From positions 3,844,001 through 3,908,000 of the forward strand of contig OY729512.2 in assembly GCA_963422445.2 (NCBI GenBank): a DNA stretch of 64,000 nt. Reading direction: 5' to 3'. The notes beneath the pieces are model-generated. The model worked only from the letters and a program-made list of their open reading frames with translations. It had not been told where the DNA came from and did not search any database. Positions 9,538 through 17,667 of the stretch are shown in pieces (position 1 is the first letter of the stretch; each line of letters starts with the position of its first letter). Made by a program: the position numbers and the translations under genes. The DNA comes from G963422445 sp963422445. Lineage in GTDB: Bacteria > Pseudomonadota > Alphaproteobacteria > Thalassobaculales > Thalassobaculaceae.

Positions 9538-10355
9538 CCCCGGCGTCAATTACCGGCGTCTCGCATTTCTATGCGATGATCGGTCATCCTGTCGCCCAGG
9601 TCCGTACGCCGACGGTTCTCAATGCCTATCTTTCGGAGCATGGCATCGACGGCGTCATGGTCACCTTTGATGTCTTGCCCGAAACCGTACCGCCGTTTTT
9701 CGAGATGCTGAAGGGGTGGCGAAACTGCCGGGGGTGCGGCGTGACCGTGCCGCACAAACAGGTAGCATTCGACCATTGTGATGACGCGAGCGACCGGGCG
9801 GTTCGTACCGGCGCCGTCAACATGATCAAACGCGCTAACGACGGCCGCCTGATTGGTGACATGACCGATGGATCGGGATTCCTAGCGGCCCTTGCCGGGC
9901 ATGACGTAACGGTCAACGGCAAACGTGTCGTTCTTGTCGGCGCTGGCGGTGCCGGCAGTGCAATCGCACATGCGGTCGCAGAAAGTGGCGCGGCGCGGCT
10001 TGCCGTGATCGATGTGGACGAAACCCGCCGGGCTGCCCTGATCAACAGTTTGCAGCACCACTATGCCGGCATCGCCGTGACCGGCGACCCCGGTGATTCC
10101 GCCAACATCGATGTCCTGATCAATGCAACCCCGATGGGCATGCGACCGGAAGACCCACTGCCCTTCCCGCTTGACGATGTTGCCCCGATGGCTCTAGTCG
10201 CTGACGCCGTGACCAAGCCGGTCACGACACGCTTTCTGGAGATGGCCAAGGCCCGCGGCTGCAAGATTCAGCGCGGTCATGAAATGGCCGAGGCGCAGCT
10301 GCCGATTTTCCTCGAGTTGCTTGAGGTTGTGCCGCCGGATACCGGGAAGCCCTGA
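9534..10355 (+). CDS. Shikimate/quinate dehydrogenase-like protein
   Basis: This 273-residue member of the AroE superfamily has an N-terminal substrate domain with GVTVPHK (catalytic Lys) and a Rossmann domain with GAGGAG near residue 140. The NTD-type substrate motif is present as MTDGSG. The usual SxS motif that holds the shikimate carboxylate is replaced by AQVRTP. A non-shikimate substrate is therefore likely, in keeping with its place in a catabolic operon away from aromatic amino acid genes. The ATG at 9534 has AGGGGGT just upstream. It is 17 bases before cinA. Confidence 0.86.
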   Translation: MTPASITGVSHFYAMIGHPVAQVRTPTVLNAYLSEHGIDGVMVTFDVLPETVPPFFEMLKGWRNCRGCGVTVPHKQVAFDHCDDASDRAVRTGAVNMIKRANDGRLIGDMTDGSGFLAALAGHDVTVNGKRVVLVGAGGAGSAIAHAVAESGAARLAVIDVDETRRAALINSLQHHYAGIAVTGDPGDSANIDVLINATPMGMRPEDPLPFPLDDVAPMALVADAVTKPVTTRFLEMAKARGCKIQRGHEMAEAQLPIFLELLEVVPPDTGKP

Positions 10356-10372
10356 GGTTCGGAGAGAAACCC

Positions 10373-11644
10373 ATGCGATGCGAATTCATAGCCATCGGCA
10401 CCGAGCTGTTACTCGGTCAGATCGTGAACTCGAATGCGGCCTGGATCGGCGAGCAATTGGCCCTCGCCGGCATTGACTGTCTGTATCATGTGACCATCGG
10501 CGATAACCGGGCCCGCATGACCGCGACGATCAGGCAAGCGCTGGATCGGTCCGATGCGGCCATCGTCAGCGGCGGCCTCGGGCCTACCCAGGACGACATC
10601 ACACGGGAAGTCATCGCGGAGGTTATGGGCGTCGATCTCGTCCGCGACGAGGACATCGCCAACCGCATCCGGCACCGGTTCGAATCTCGCGGGCGTTTCA
10701 TGTCCGAGAACAATCTGCGTCAGGCCGATATTCCTGACCGCAGCAGCGCAATCCCGCAAATGCCGGGTACGGCTCCCGGACTGATCTGTCCAGTCGGCGA
10801 CAAGGTCATTTACGCGGTTCCCGGCGTACCGTTCGAAATGAAAATGATGGTCGGAGAATGCGTGATACCGGATATGCAGCGTCGTGCCGGCGTGACATCG
10901 GTGATCAGGAGTTGTGTGCTCAAGACCTGGGGTCAGACCGAATCCGGGCTCGACGAGATGCTGACCGAACGGATGGCCCATCTCGATGTCACGGGCCACG
11001 CGACGATAGCCTTCCAGGCGAGCGGAATCGAAGGTCTCAAGGTCCGGATCACGGTGAAGGAGGAGAGCGAAGAGGCCGCAATGCGGGTGTTGGCCGTTGA
11101 AGAGGCCGCAGTGCGTGATGTTATTGGTCAGTTTGTGTTTGGCACTGATGACGAAACCATGGAATCGGTGGTTCTGGACCTCCTGCGACAGCGCAATCTG
11201 ACGCTTGCTGTTGCAGAATCGGTCACTGGCGGCATGGTCGGCGCCAGGTTGACGTCCGTGCCGGGTTCGAGCGACGTGCTACGGGGTGGCGTCGTTGCCT
11301 ATGCCAGCGGTGTGAAATTCGATTTGCTTGAAGTGCCGGAAGGACCGGTCGTTTCACCCGATACGGCGCGTGCCATGGCCGAGGGCGTGCGGAAACTGCT
11401 TCACGCCGATGTCGGCATTTCGACAACCGGAGTGGCCGGTCCGGCGGAACAGGAGAATCAGCGGACTGGCACGGTTCACCTCGGCCTTGCGCTCGGTGAC
11501 CGTATCGAAGCTCAGACCACACACCTACCGGGCGACCGGGCACGGGTTCGGGAATATGGCGTTATCAGTCTGTTGAATTTCCTTAGGCTGAGGCTTCTCG
11601 GGCGTGATGCAAACACTCCCTTTGCCGGAAACACCCGGCGATAA
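10373..11644 (+). CDS. cinA: CinA-family nicotinamide-nucleotide amidase/pyrophosphatase
   Basis: This 423-residue two-domain CinA is full length. The N-terminal MoCF-like domain (about 1-170) has FIAIGTELLLGQIVN and GGLGPTQDD; the C-terminal amidase domain (about 260-415) has VAESVTGGMVGARLT, GVVAYAS and GISTTGVAGP. The family cleaves ADP-ribose and deamidates NMN in pyridine nucleotide salvage. The ATG at 10373 has GGAGAG 8 bases upstream. It is the last gene of the operon; CinA as the tail of a hydantoinase operon is unusual and may mean only read-through transcription, or recycling of cofactor damaged by the dehydrogenases. Confidence 0.93.
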   Translation: MRCEFIAIGTELLLGQIVNSNAAWIGEQLALAGIDCLYHVTIGDNRARMTATIRQALDRSDAAIVSGGLGPTQDDITREVIAEVMGVDLVRDEDIANRIRHRFESRGRFMSENNLRQADIPDRSSAIPQMPGTAPGLICPVGDKVIYAVPGVPFEMKMMVGECVIPDMQRRAGVTSVIRSCVLKTWGQTESGLDEMLTERMAHLDVTGHATIAFQASGIEGLKVRITVKEESEEAAMRVLAVEEAAVRDVIGQFVFGTDDETMESVVLDLLRQRNLTLAVAESVTGGMVGARLTSVPGSSDVLRGGVVAYASGVKFDLLEVPEGPVVSPDTARAMAEGVRKLLHADVGISTTGVAGPAEQENQRTGTVHLGLALGDRIEAQTTHLPGDRARVREYGVISLLNFLRLRLLGRDANTPFAGNTRR

Positions 11645-12065
11645 TCCGCTGTCCACTGATCGCTATACACCAGGCAGCCTGCAAGGCAACACATCCCTCG
11701 TTCGAGAGTTGACAGACGACCAAGCCAGGGAAAGGCTCGCGCACGGACCCGAAGCGATCATCGGGTCAAGCACCATGTCGCCGAACAGACCGCCGGCTCT
11801 GGACGACAATCGCTGAAGATCGGTATATATGGACCAGGTTCGGCCCCTCGCAAACCCTTGGGCATCGGTCTGTGCAACGCCGGTGACAGAGACAAACGTC
11901 CTGGTGGTATCCGGTCCCTGCGGTTGTCTATGACAGGACCGCCGGGGTTTTCGGACTTTCCACGGGTTGAGACCGGCGAGGATGATCGCTCCTCGCGTTA
12001 CATTGCAGTCTTTCGTAGTCCACGCATCGACTTCGACAGTGATCGCCTGTTTCGCTTTCCGATGG
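11645..12065. other. No supportable gene
   Basis: This is 420 bases after cinA up to the end of the decayed ATPase/nuclease gene. Short frames only, with no motif and no clear terminator hairpin. Confidence 0.4.
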
Positions 12066-12358
12066 TCAACTCTCCGCCGTGGCTGCTTCGCTGGCCGCCA
12101 TCTCCCGGTCCCGAAATACCACTGCCAGACCGATATGCTGGATCGTCGGGTGGCGCCGCCGCAGGGTATCATCGGCAAGATATCCCCGCAGTTGCCGTTG
12201 CGCCTCTGCAGGTGCCGCCACCAGCCGGCTTGTCCTCGGTCTCGCTCCGTTTCAGATATTTCATCTCGATCACGTATCCGAAGACAGTCCTCGGATAGCG
12301 GGTCGTGTGCGGTTCCAGATACAGATCCCCGTAGCCCTTGTTCAACTCGGCTTCGGAA
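12066..12358 (-). pseudogene. C-terminal fragment, AAA-ATPase/PD-(D/E)XK protein
   Basis: Read on the minus strand from 12350, this gives LNKGYGDLYLEPHTT and FGYVIEMKYLKR, the signature of the PDDEXK_9-type nuclease-like domain that ends AAA-ATPase_like proteins. After a frameshift it gives HPTIQHIGLAVVFRDRE and a stop at 12066, the usual C-terminus of that family. Bases 12351-12358 (CTTCGGAA) are the target duplication of the IS1595-family transposon that splits the gene. Joining this piece to 16587 restores one frame across the insertion point, so both pieces are one gene. It was already decayed by frameshift. Confidence 0.85.
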
Positions 12359-12593
12359 GGGAATTATACGGAATAGTTGACTTCTCTCCCGACGCCCGGC
12401 ATCCTCTCCGCCGTCACATTCAAGCGGAGCCCGCCTGTCGGGCTTCCCGCGGAATACAACAGCCCGATAACGGCAGGGAGTCATGACCCGGCCAGGGTGA
12501 ATACGCGGGGCATCTATGCTCTCTTCGCGTGACTGTGACATGGCCCGGCGCCACTTCCGGACGCCGGGACGCACTCTCACAAGGAGGGGCGCC

Positions 12594-13012
12594 ATGAAGA
12601 AGATCGTTCCCGCTCTGACGATCTTCGCGGCGCTTCACGTCACCCCGGCCGCCTCGGAGCCCGTCGCCGTCACCTTGCCAGACTACGCTTTCGACTTCCC
12701 GACCTACAGCTACGAGATCACCGTAAGCGGAACGGTGAAGACCCTCAACGACAAGCTGACGGCGGACGACTAGACCACCATCACCGATGAAGGCTACACG
12801 CTCAAGACTTTCATCGATCGGATGGGCCGGAGTGGTCGCCGGGGGGGGTCATCAAGTTTTTCAACGCCAACTGCATCGGGTTCGCGCCCGATGACGCATA
12901 CCCCATTACGGCGTCGGGCGAAGTCGAACGGGACGACAGCATGCAGATGATCTTCCGCATAAGCACCGCCACGATCAGCAAGGGCGGTCGCGCGTGGACG
13001 AACGACCCATGA
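12594..13012 (+). pseudogene. Exported small protein, passenger, broken
   Basis: The frame begins with a clear signal peptide (MKKIVPALTIFAAL, then a cleavable TPAAS region) and runs 59 codons to a TAG at 12770. Downstream the sequence still reads as protein (TTITDEGYTLKTFIDRMG, then in a second frame KFFNANCIGFAPDDAY and ISKGGRAWTNDP), ending in a TGA at 13010-13012 that overlaps the next ATG. So one nonsense and one frameshift break an originally about 135-residue periplasmic protein. No family recognised. A ribosome-binding site AAGGAGGGG precedes the ATG at 12594. Confidence 0.65.
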
Positions 13013-13353
13013 GGAAGGCAGGAGGGATCATCGCACTCGTCGCCGGCATCTTCGGGGTCTTCGCGGCCGGCTTCACGCTGTTTTTCGGAGGCGTCGGTGC
13101 GGTGCTCGACGCTGACGATGCCGGCACGGTCATCGGCCTGGGATGGGGAGGGGTCTCGGTCTCGGTCCTCCCCATCGTCCTCGGGGCGGTCGCGATGGGA
13201 GCGAAGGGCCGGATCCCGGGCGTGCTCCTCATCCTGTGCGCCATCGGCGGGGCGGTAACCTTCGTGGCGGTCTTCATGGCCCTCGCCGCGATCGGCGGCA
13301 TCTTGGCCGTGGTGGGGCGACGGGAGACTGTCCCGGCTGCGCCGCCGTCGTAG
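13009..13353 (+). CDS. Small integral membrane protein (DUF4064-like), passenger
   Basis: This 114-residue protein has three to four hydrophobic segments (about residues 5-28, 43-63, 70-90 and 92-106) and a short polar tail. Hydrophobicity, glycine-rich helices and size resemble DUF4064-type membrane proteins, though I cannot confirm membership. The ATG at 13009 overlaps the stop of the exported-protein pseudogene (ATGA), so the two were translationally coupled. A GTG at 12994 would add five residues. A hairpin follows at 13364-13389. It belongs to the IS1595-family transposon. Confidence 0.6.
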   Translation: MRKAGGIIALVAGIFGVFAAGFTLFFGGVGAVLDADDAGTVIGLGWGGVSVSVLPIVLGAVAMGAKGRIPGVLLILCAIGGAVTFVAVFMALAAIGGILAVVGRRETVPAAPPS

Positions 13354-13363
13354 ACGACACCTA

Positions 13364-13389
13364 ACGGACCGGGCATTCGCTCGGTCCGT
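13364..13389 (+). terminator. Hairpin after the passenger membrane-protein gene
   Basis: ACGGACCG at 13364-13371 pairs with CGGTCCGT at 13382-13389 around a 10-base loop, 11 bases after the stop. No long T run follows, so factor-independent termination is possible but not certain. The ISNCY target lies only two bases beyond it. Confidence 0.45.
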
Positions 13390-13399
13390 CTTGTGGGTT

Positions 13400-14855
13400 C
13401 AGCAATTCTCCTTATAGCGTTTCTCGTTGCATTGCGGCCTTTCGTGTTGGTTTTTTTGGCGGTTTTGCGGTTGGAGGGATGGGCTTGGCGCGGGGGCCGG
13501 GGATCAAGCGTTTGCGGGAGGCGGGATGCCCGTGATGACGGTTCTCATGAGGACCGCCCATGACGCGAAGACATGGTAGGCGGTGATCGCGCGGATGTGC
13601 TCGAACAGGCGCCTTCGGGCTCCGAGTGCGTGCCGCGCCCGCCGCCAGGACGCTTCGATCAGGTCGCAGGCCGTGTGCAGGGCGAAGGCCAGCAGATTGA
13701 GCACGACCAGGATGCTGGCCAGGGTCTGGCTACCATGCCCGAAATTGTGTTCGAGGTTGTAGCCGTTGGTCTTCAGGACGTTGAAGGTCTCGTTCTCGAT
13801 CTTCCAGCGGGCACGCCCGCAGGCGGCGATGTCGGCGGCGGTATCTTGCGTGACGGCAAGGTCGGTGACGAAGCTGTTGCGGTAGGTCACCTTGCCGTCG
13901 GGCTTGGCGATCTCGACCTCCAGCCAGTTGACGGCGAGCGCATCGGCGCCGTCGCGCAGCGGCACGCCATTCATCCAGCGATAGCGATGGCGGCGCCTGG
14001 CCGCGCCCCTGCCCACGGTCTGGCACACCTTGTCCAGCACGACGCCATGGGTGTATTCGCTCAACGTCTTGTGGCTGGACGGCTTGCACACGAAGATGAA
14101 GCTCCCGCCCGCGGCGCGCACCGCCTCGCAGATCGGCTGGCGGGAATAGAGATCGTCGCCCAGATAGACCGGTCTCAGCCCGGCCACACAAGGCCCCAGT
14201 CGGGCCAGCCAGCGCTGCGCCGCGCGGCTCTCGCAGTCCTGCTTCGCCGAGCCGTCTTGCGGGCGCACGAACTCCGGCGCCAGAGGCAAGGCGCGGCGCT
14301 GCCCCGGCGCCACCAGAGCGGCGCCGACAAAGCTGTGGAAATACTCCACCTCCTCGCCCCGCCGGCGCGTCGAGCAGTGCGCGCAGTGGATCGTGCCGGA
14401 ACGGAAAGGCTCCGAGCCGTCCAGCGCGATCAACACCCGATCGTCCAGGCAGCGCAGACCCGACAAGGCACCGGCGCCATCCAGGTCATCGACAAGCGCC
14501 GAAAACACCGCGTCGAAATGATCCGTCGGCGCCCCATCCAGCATCCGCCGGATATGGCTGTCGCACGGAATCCGCTCCATGCCGAACAGCGTCCCGGCGC
14601 ATCAGCGCCGCGCTGCGCCGACAGCAGGCGCTGATGCGCCAGAAACGACGGACTCTGCACGAAAAACACCGAAAACGCCGCAAGCCCGATGTCTCTCATG
14701 GCATAGCGCGTGTTGCTTCCCGAGCGCTTGTCGGGCAACGCCGCGCACCGCTTCCCCACCACTTCCATGTATCGTTCAAGACGCTTCATACAACAGCTTG
14801 AATCACATCTCCAAGCCTTTGAAAACCCCTGATAACTCCAAAAGGAGAATTGCTG
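13400..14855 (-). mobile_element. ISNCY-type element, copy 1, 1456 bp
   Basis: The ends read CAGCAATTCTCCTTATAGCG (13400) and its imperfect complement finishing AATTGCTG (14855). They are flanked by a 9-bp direct duplication TTGTGGGTT (13391-13399 and 14856-14864). It is inserted in the cargo region of the IS1595-family transposon, so it is younger. A second copy lies at 40034-41488. Confidence 0.92.
13504..14580 (-). CDS. ISNCY-family transposase (copy 1), main frame
   Basis: This 358-codon frame carries the DDE core of ISNCY-type transposases: LIALDGSEPF, CESRAAQRWL, YLGDDLYSRQPICEAV, FIFVCKPSSHKTL and WKIENETFNVLKTNGYNLEHNFGHG. The first 70 or so residues of the family (MKRLERYMEV, then FFVQSPSFLAHQRLLSAQ) are encoded upstream from 14789 in a frame that must slip back by one base near 14590 to join this one. 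Copy 2 has the same break, so either the protein is made from the shorter frame, a frameshift is used, or both copies come from one defective ancestor. No typical slippery heptamer is visible. Confidence 0.8.
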   Translation of the reverse strand: MERIPCDSHIRRMLDGAPTDHFDAVFSALVDDLDGAGALSGLRCLDDRVLIALDGSEPFRSGTIHCAHCSTRRRGEEVEYFHSFVGAALVAPGQRRALPLAPEFVRPQDGSAKQDCESRAAQRWLARLGPCVAGLRPVYLGDDLYSRQPICEAVRAAGGSFIFVCKPSSHKTLSEYTHGVVLDKVCQTVGRGAARRRHRYRWMNGVPLRDGADALAVNWLEVEIAKPDGKVTYRNSFVTDLAVTQDTAADIAACGRARWKIENETFNVLKTNGYNLEHNFGHGSQTLASILVVLNLLAFALHTACDLIEASWRRARHALGARRRLFEHIRAITAYHVFASWAVLMRTVITGIPPPANA

Positions 14856-14939
14856 TTGTGGGTTACGCGAAATGGCGTGACGCTGGGCATTGTGTCAAGA
14901 TGTTTGTGTTCAGAACGCTCAGCCAGGGGAGACGAAACC

Positions 14940-15197
14940 GTGATAGAAAGCATCCTCGTTCGGATCGAGACGATGGATGAGGGGGTCGGATTCTTCATCA
15001 GCAGCAAGGATCTGCCGGAGTTAAACGTGCTCGTCAGGGAGGAGAGGAACCTGACTTCCGCCATCCCGAACGCAGTCAAGTACATCGACAAGCGCAACCG
15101 AGGACTGGACGTGAGAGTCCTCAGGGAGGTCCCGGTTTTCCGGGATACGCGCGAAGTGGCGGTCCTGCCGCAGGAGATCGAAAGGCAGGACGCCTAA
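14940..15197 (+). CDS. Passenger protein 1, unknown (85 residues)
   Basis: The start is GTG at 14940 with GGGGAGA about 9 bases upstream. The product (VIESILVRIETMDEG, then FFISSKDLPELNVLV) has the beta-strand/beta-strand/helix rhythm of DUF1902/HicB-type small antitoxin domains, but I cannot establish homology. It is followed after 3 bases by a second small gene, so the pair is an operon within the IS1595-family transposon. A longer frame begins at 14850 but runs into the ISNCY end and is artefactual. Confidence 0.6.
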   Translation: MIESILVRIETMDEGVGFFISSKDLPELNVLVREERNLTSAIPNAVKYIDKRNRGLDVRVLREVPVFRDTREVAVLPQEIERQDA

Positions 15198-15200
15198 CCG

Positions 15201-15443
15201 ATGATCGCAGAGGTCATCGTTCCTCGACCCGATCTGGAGAGCCTCGGGCTCCGATTGGTGGAGAAGGTCGAGGACGGACAGCAAACCGCGATCTTCGAGG
15301 CAGCGAATGGCAAGGTCTTCTTGTGCCCTGCTGTAGGGGGACTGCCCGACGAGCCCCCGCTGATACCCATGCGAAAGAAGGCAGAGGTCATCGCGGCGGC
15401 CCGGGCATTCCTCGCCCGTGACGGTCTCTTGAGGGAGGAATGA
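15201..15443 (+). CDS. Passenger protein 2, unknown (80 residues)
   Basis: This is a short acidic soluble protein beginning MIAEVIVPRPDLESLGLRLV and ending ARAFLARDGLLREE. It starts 3 bases after passenger 1 and its TGA overlaps the ATG of passenger 3 (ATGA at 15440-15443). I see no nuclease or kinase motif and no HicA-like dsRBD, so a toxin role is not supported. It is probably a conserved accessory gene of this transposon lineage. Confidence 0.6.
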   Translation: MIAEVIVPRPDLESLGLRLVEKVEDGQQTAIFEAANGKVFLCPAVGGLPDEPPLIPMRKKAEVIAAARAFLARDGLLREE

Positions 15444-15649
15444 CCATGGCCCGCAAGCCGATGCTGGACCCGAAGCGAGACTTGGCAGGGGCGACCCCGA
15501 AGACCCTGGCGCGCGCCCTGTTGCGCCGTGTGGAGCCGCTACGCCCGCGCCCCGGAGCCGAGGCCGTTGTCGGCGACGAGGCGCCGGTAGGGGAGGCTGT
15601 GTCCGACGAGCCCGACGACGGTTGCCCGCATCTGGTCGAGGGTGTCTGA
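15440..15649 (+). CDS. Passenger protein 3, unknown (69 residues)
   Basis: The start is ATG at 15440 (overlapping the previous stop) or at 15446 with GAGGAA upstream. The N-terminal half (PMLDPKRDLAGATPKTLARA) looks like a real conserved basic helix. The C-terminal half, from about 15539, is antisense to the end of the transposase gene and is rich in charged residues as antisense frames are. Only the first 30 or so residues may be functional. The cargo operon and the transposase are convergent and overlap by about 110 bases. Confidence 0.45.
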   Translation: MTMARKPMLDPKRDLAGATPKTLARALLRRVEPLRPRPGAEAVVGDEAPVGEAVSDEPDDGCPHLVEGV

Positions 15650-16533
15650 ACCGCGGAAGTTGTGCGTCCCCGAGAAGTCCTGGACGTAGCGGTCCAAGTG
15701 CTTCGGACTCATCTTGTGGAACGTCCCGGTGTGGGCGCACTTGAGGTTCGCCCAGAACGCTTCCATTCCGGTCGTGTGCGCCATCCCACGCACCTACTCG
15801 GCGACGGAGTGCGTGACCGCCTCGTGGTCCCGAGTAGGCCGCCGCCTCGTCGGAATACACGATGGCGTCCGGGGCGGTGTTCTTGTGCACGAAGCCCTGC
15901 AAGGTCGCCTTGTCGGTGCTCTCGGCGACCCTGGCCCGGATCTGGTTGGTGGCCCGGTCCTTAGAGATCGACGACGGCGGTCTTGCCCACGGCCCCACGG
16001 CCTTCGAGGGTAGCTCGCTTGGCGTTGCTCATGTTCTTTCGCTTCCCGCCCTTGTACGTCTCGTCCACTTCGGCGGGGCCGCCGTAGGGCGCGCCACCGG
16101 CCGCGGCGAGCTTCGGCATCCAAGCTTCGCGAATACGGTGCAACATGAACCACGCGGTCGACTGCGTGACCTTGAGATCGCGGTGGAGCTTCATCGAGGA
16201 AACGGATTTCAAACCCGTCAGGCAAAGGTAGATGGCAATGGCCCACTTGCGCAGCGGGACGTTGGACTTCGCGAGCGGGGTGCCGCTGCGAACGCTGAAG
16301 TAACTCCGGCAGTCCGAACACCAGTACGGCATCGTCTTGTGGTTCCCCGCCGTGCGCGTCTTGAGGCTCCCGCACTTGCCGCACGCCCGCCCCGTCGGCC
16401 AGACGATGCTCTCGAACCATGCCGTCGCGGCAACCTCGTCCGGGAACATCTCCATCATGTCCAACAGCGAGAGTCCGTCGCGGTCGTGCTTGCCTGGGGC
16501 ATTGTGGGACATCGCTTTGCCTCCCGATTCCAT
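15539..16533 (-). pseudogene. IS1595-family transposase, frameshifted
   Basis: The N-terminal zinc-ribbon is CGKCGSLKT with YWCSDCRSYFSV. The catalytic core follows: AEVDETYKGGKRK, then in other frames VYSDEAAAYSG and GMEAFWANLKCAHTGTFHKM, ending LVADNGLGSGARA at 15539. The frame breaks near 15960 (a TAA after AVVDL) and again near 15790-15840, so the product cannot be made in one piece. Length (about 330 residues) and motif order fit IS1595. It lies convergent to the cargo operon. The start is ATG at 16533 or 16512. Confidence 0.85.
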
Positions 16534-16586
16534 GAGGCCATCTTACTGAAATCGAGATACCCAGTCAACTATTTCGTATAATTCCC

Positions 16587-17190
16587 CTTCGGAATGCACC
16601 AGAAAGCGTTCCGACCGCCAGTCGCCGTGACGGGCCATGTCAGCTACGAGCCGGATGAACTTTCAAGGCTCAATGGAAACCATGCCGCGTCAATATAGTA
16701 TTGGCGAAGCTATCGTACTCGTCGATCAGCACATACAGGGAAATCTCCAGTTTTCGACATGAAGGAATAGTTCGTTGAGCTCGCCGTGGATCGCCGGCGG
16801 CGCGAGGATCCGGTCCCTCGTGGCCTTCGGGAAGAGATCCAGATTGCATTCCAGCGCCCCGCGGAGCCGGGTGTGGCAGTAGTTTTCGAAGCGATCCTCG
16901 GGCGTTTCGAGCTTGGCGTTGAAGGCCGAAAAATCGAACTACAAGACGACATGGCGGTTGAGGTTCGGCGTTGGGTTGCGACCGACATCAGTGCTGCCGA
17001 ACAGGGTCTTGAACACGTCGACGGTGTTGCGGTCGTAGTAGTTGTCAAGCACCGACAGCCAGCAGGTCTTGCCGAACCGACGGGCGCGGATGAGGAAAAC
17101 ATAGCGTATCGGCTCCAGATCGTGGATGAACCGGGTCTTGTCCACGTATAGTTGGCCTGTCCGACGAATGTCCGCGACGTCGGCATGCCG
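16587..17190 (-). pseudogene. N-terminal fragment, AAA-ATPase_like protein
   Basis: Minus-strand translation from about 17190 gives ADIRRTGQLYVDKTRFIHDL, a P-loop region RARRFGKTCWLSVLDNYYDR, FDFSAFNAK, and the Walker B-like LYVLIDEYDSFANTIL near 16720. All are hallmarks of the AAA-ATPase_like (PF09820) family. A one-base deletion near the start, a large internal deletion after ANTIL and a stop break it. The fragment ends at the 8-bp duplication of the IS1595-family transposon; its C-terminus continues at 12350. The role of this widespread family is unclear; it spreads like a selfish or defence gene. Confidence 0.85.
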
Positions 17191-17667
17191 TAGGGAATGA
17201 GGGGGCAGGTTGTCGGCATGATCGCTACGAGACGGTGGCCTTGCCGGGTCGGCATTCCGGCAGGCACGCGCCCGCCCGCCATGCGGTCCGTTCCATTCAG
17301 GGCACAGGATACTGTGTGGTGCGTTTCGGTACGAATCTGTTACGAATCCGGCCGCTGTTGTAGTCGATTACAGGATCTGGCGGGCGTATCGTGTGCGCCG
17401 GCCGTCAGGCGGGTTCGCGCAGCACGGTCATAACAAGTTCGGTCTCGGGAACCTCTTGCAAAATTCCTGCCCCAGGGTCCGGTGAGGCCGGATCGGTCGG
17501 TTGATCCCGGTCACCTCTGCACCTGGAGGTCGAAATCCATGGATTCGCGGTGTCTCATCAGAGATGATGAGAACAAACGGGGACCTTTATGGACATCGGG
17601 ACACGCCTCTCCGGGCCACTCTCTTCGAGAGGGCCGTGAAGGGTCGGCATGCGTCGTCGGAGCCGCG

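Larger units (their letters stand above)
12359..16586. mobile_element. IS1595-family transposon with passenger genes, 4228 bp
   Basis: Inverted repeats of about 24 bp with one mismatch, starting GGGAATTATACG, lie at 12359-12382 and 16563-16586. The element is flanked by an 8-bp duplication CTTCGGAA (12351-12358 and 16587-16594). Duplications of 8 bp are typical of IS1595. The transposase lies at the right end on the minus strand; the rest is cargo: a decayed exported protein, a small membrane protein and three small unknown genes. A 1456-bp ISNCY element with its own 9-bp duplication has inserted into the cargo; without it the transposon would be about 2.76 kb. Passenger genes are known in some IS1595 members. 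Confidence 0.92.

Noticed and set aside
13573..14634. 353-codon open frame opposite the ISNCY transposase (also 40206-41267)
   Set aside because: Exact antisense shadow of a GC-rich transposase gene; present wherever that transposase is, rich in Arg/Ala/His, no motif.
14940..15443. HicAB-type toxin-antitoxin pair in the transposon cargo
   Set aside because: The first protein is only vaguely antitoxin-like and the second lacks a HicA double-stranded-RNA-binding fold or other toxin motif.
12359..16586. Integrative element or integron
   Set aside because: No tyrosine or serine integrase, no attC-like sites; the 8-bp duplication and inverted repeats fit simple DDE transposition.
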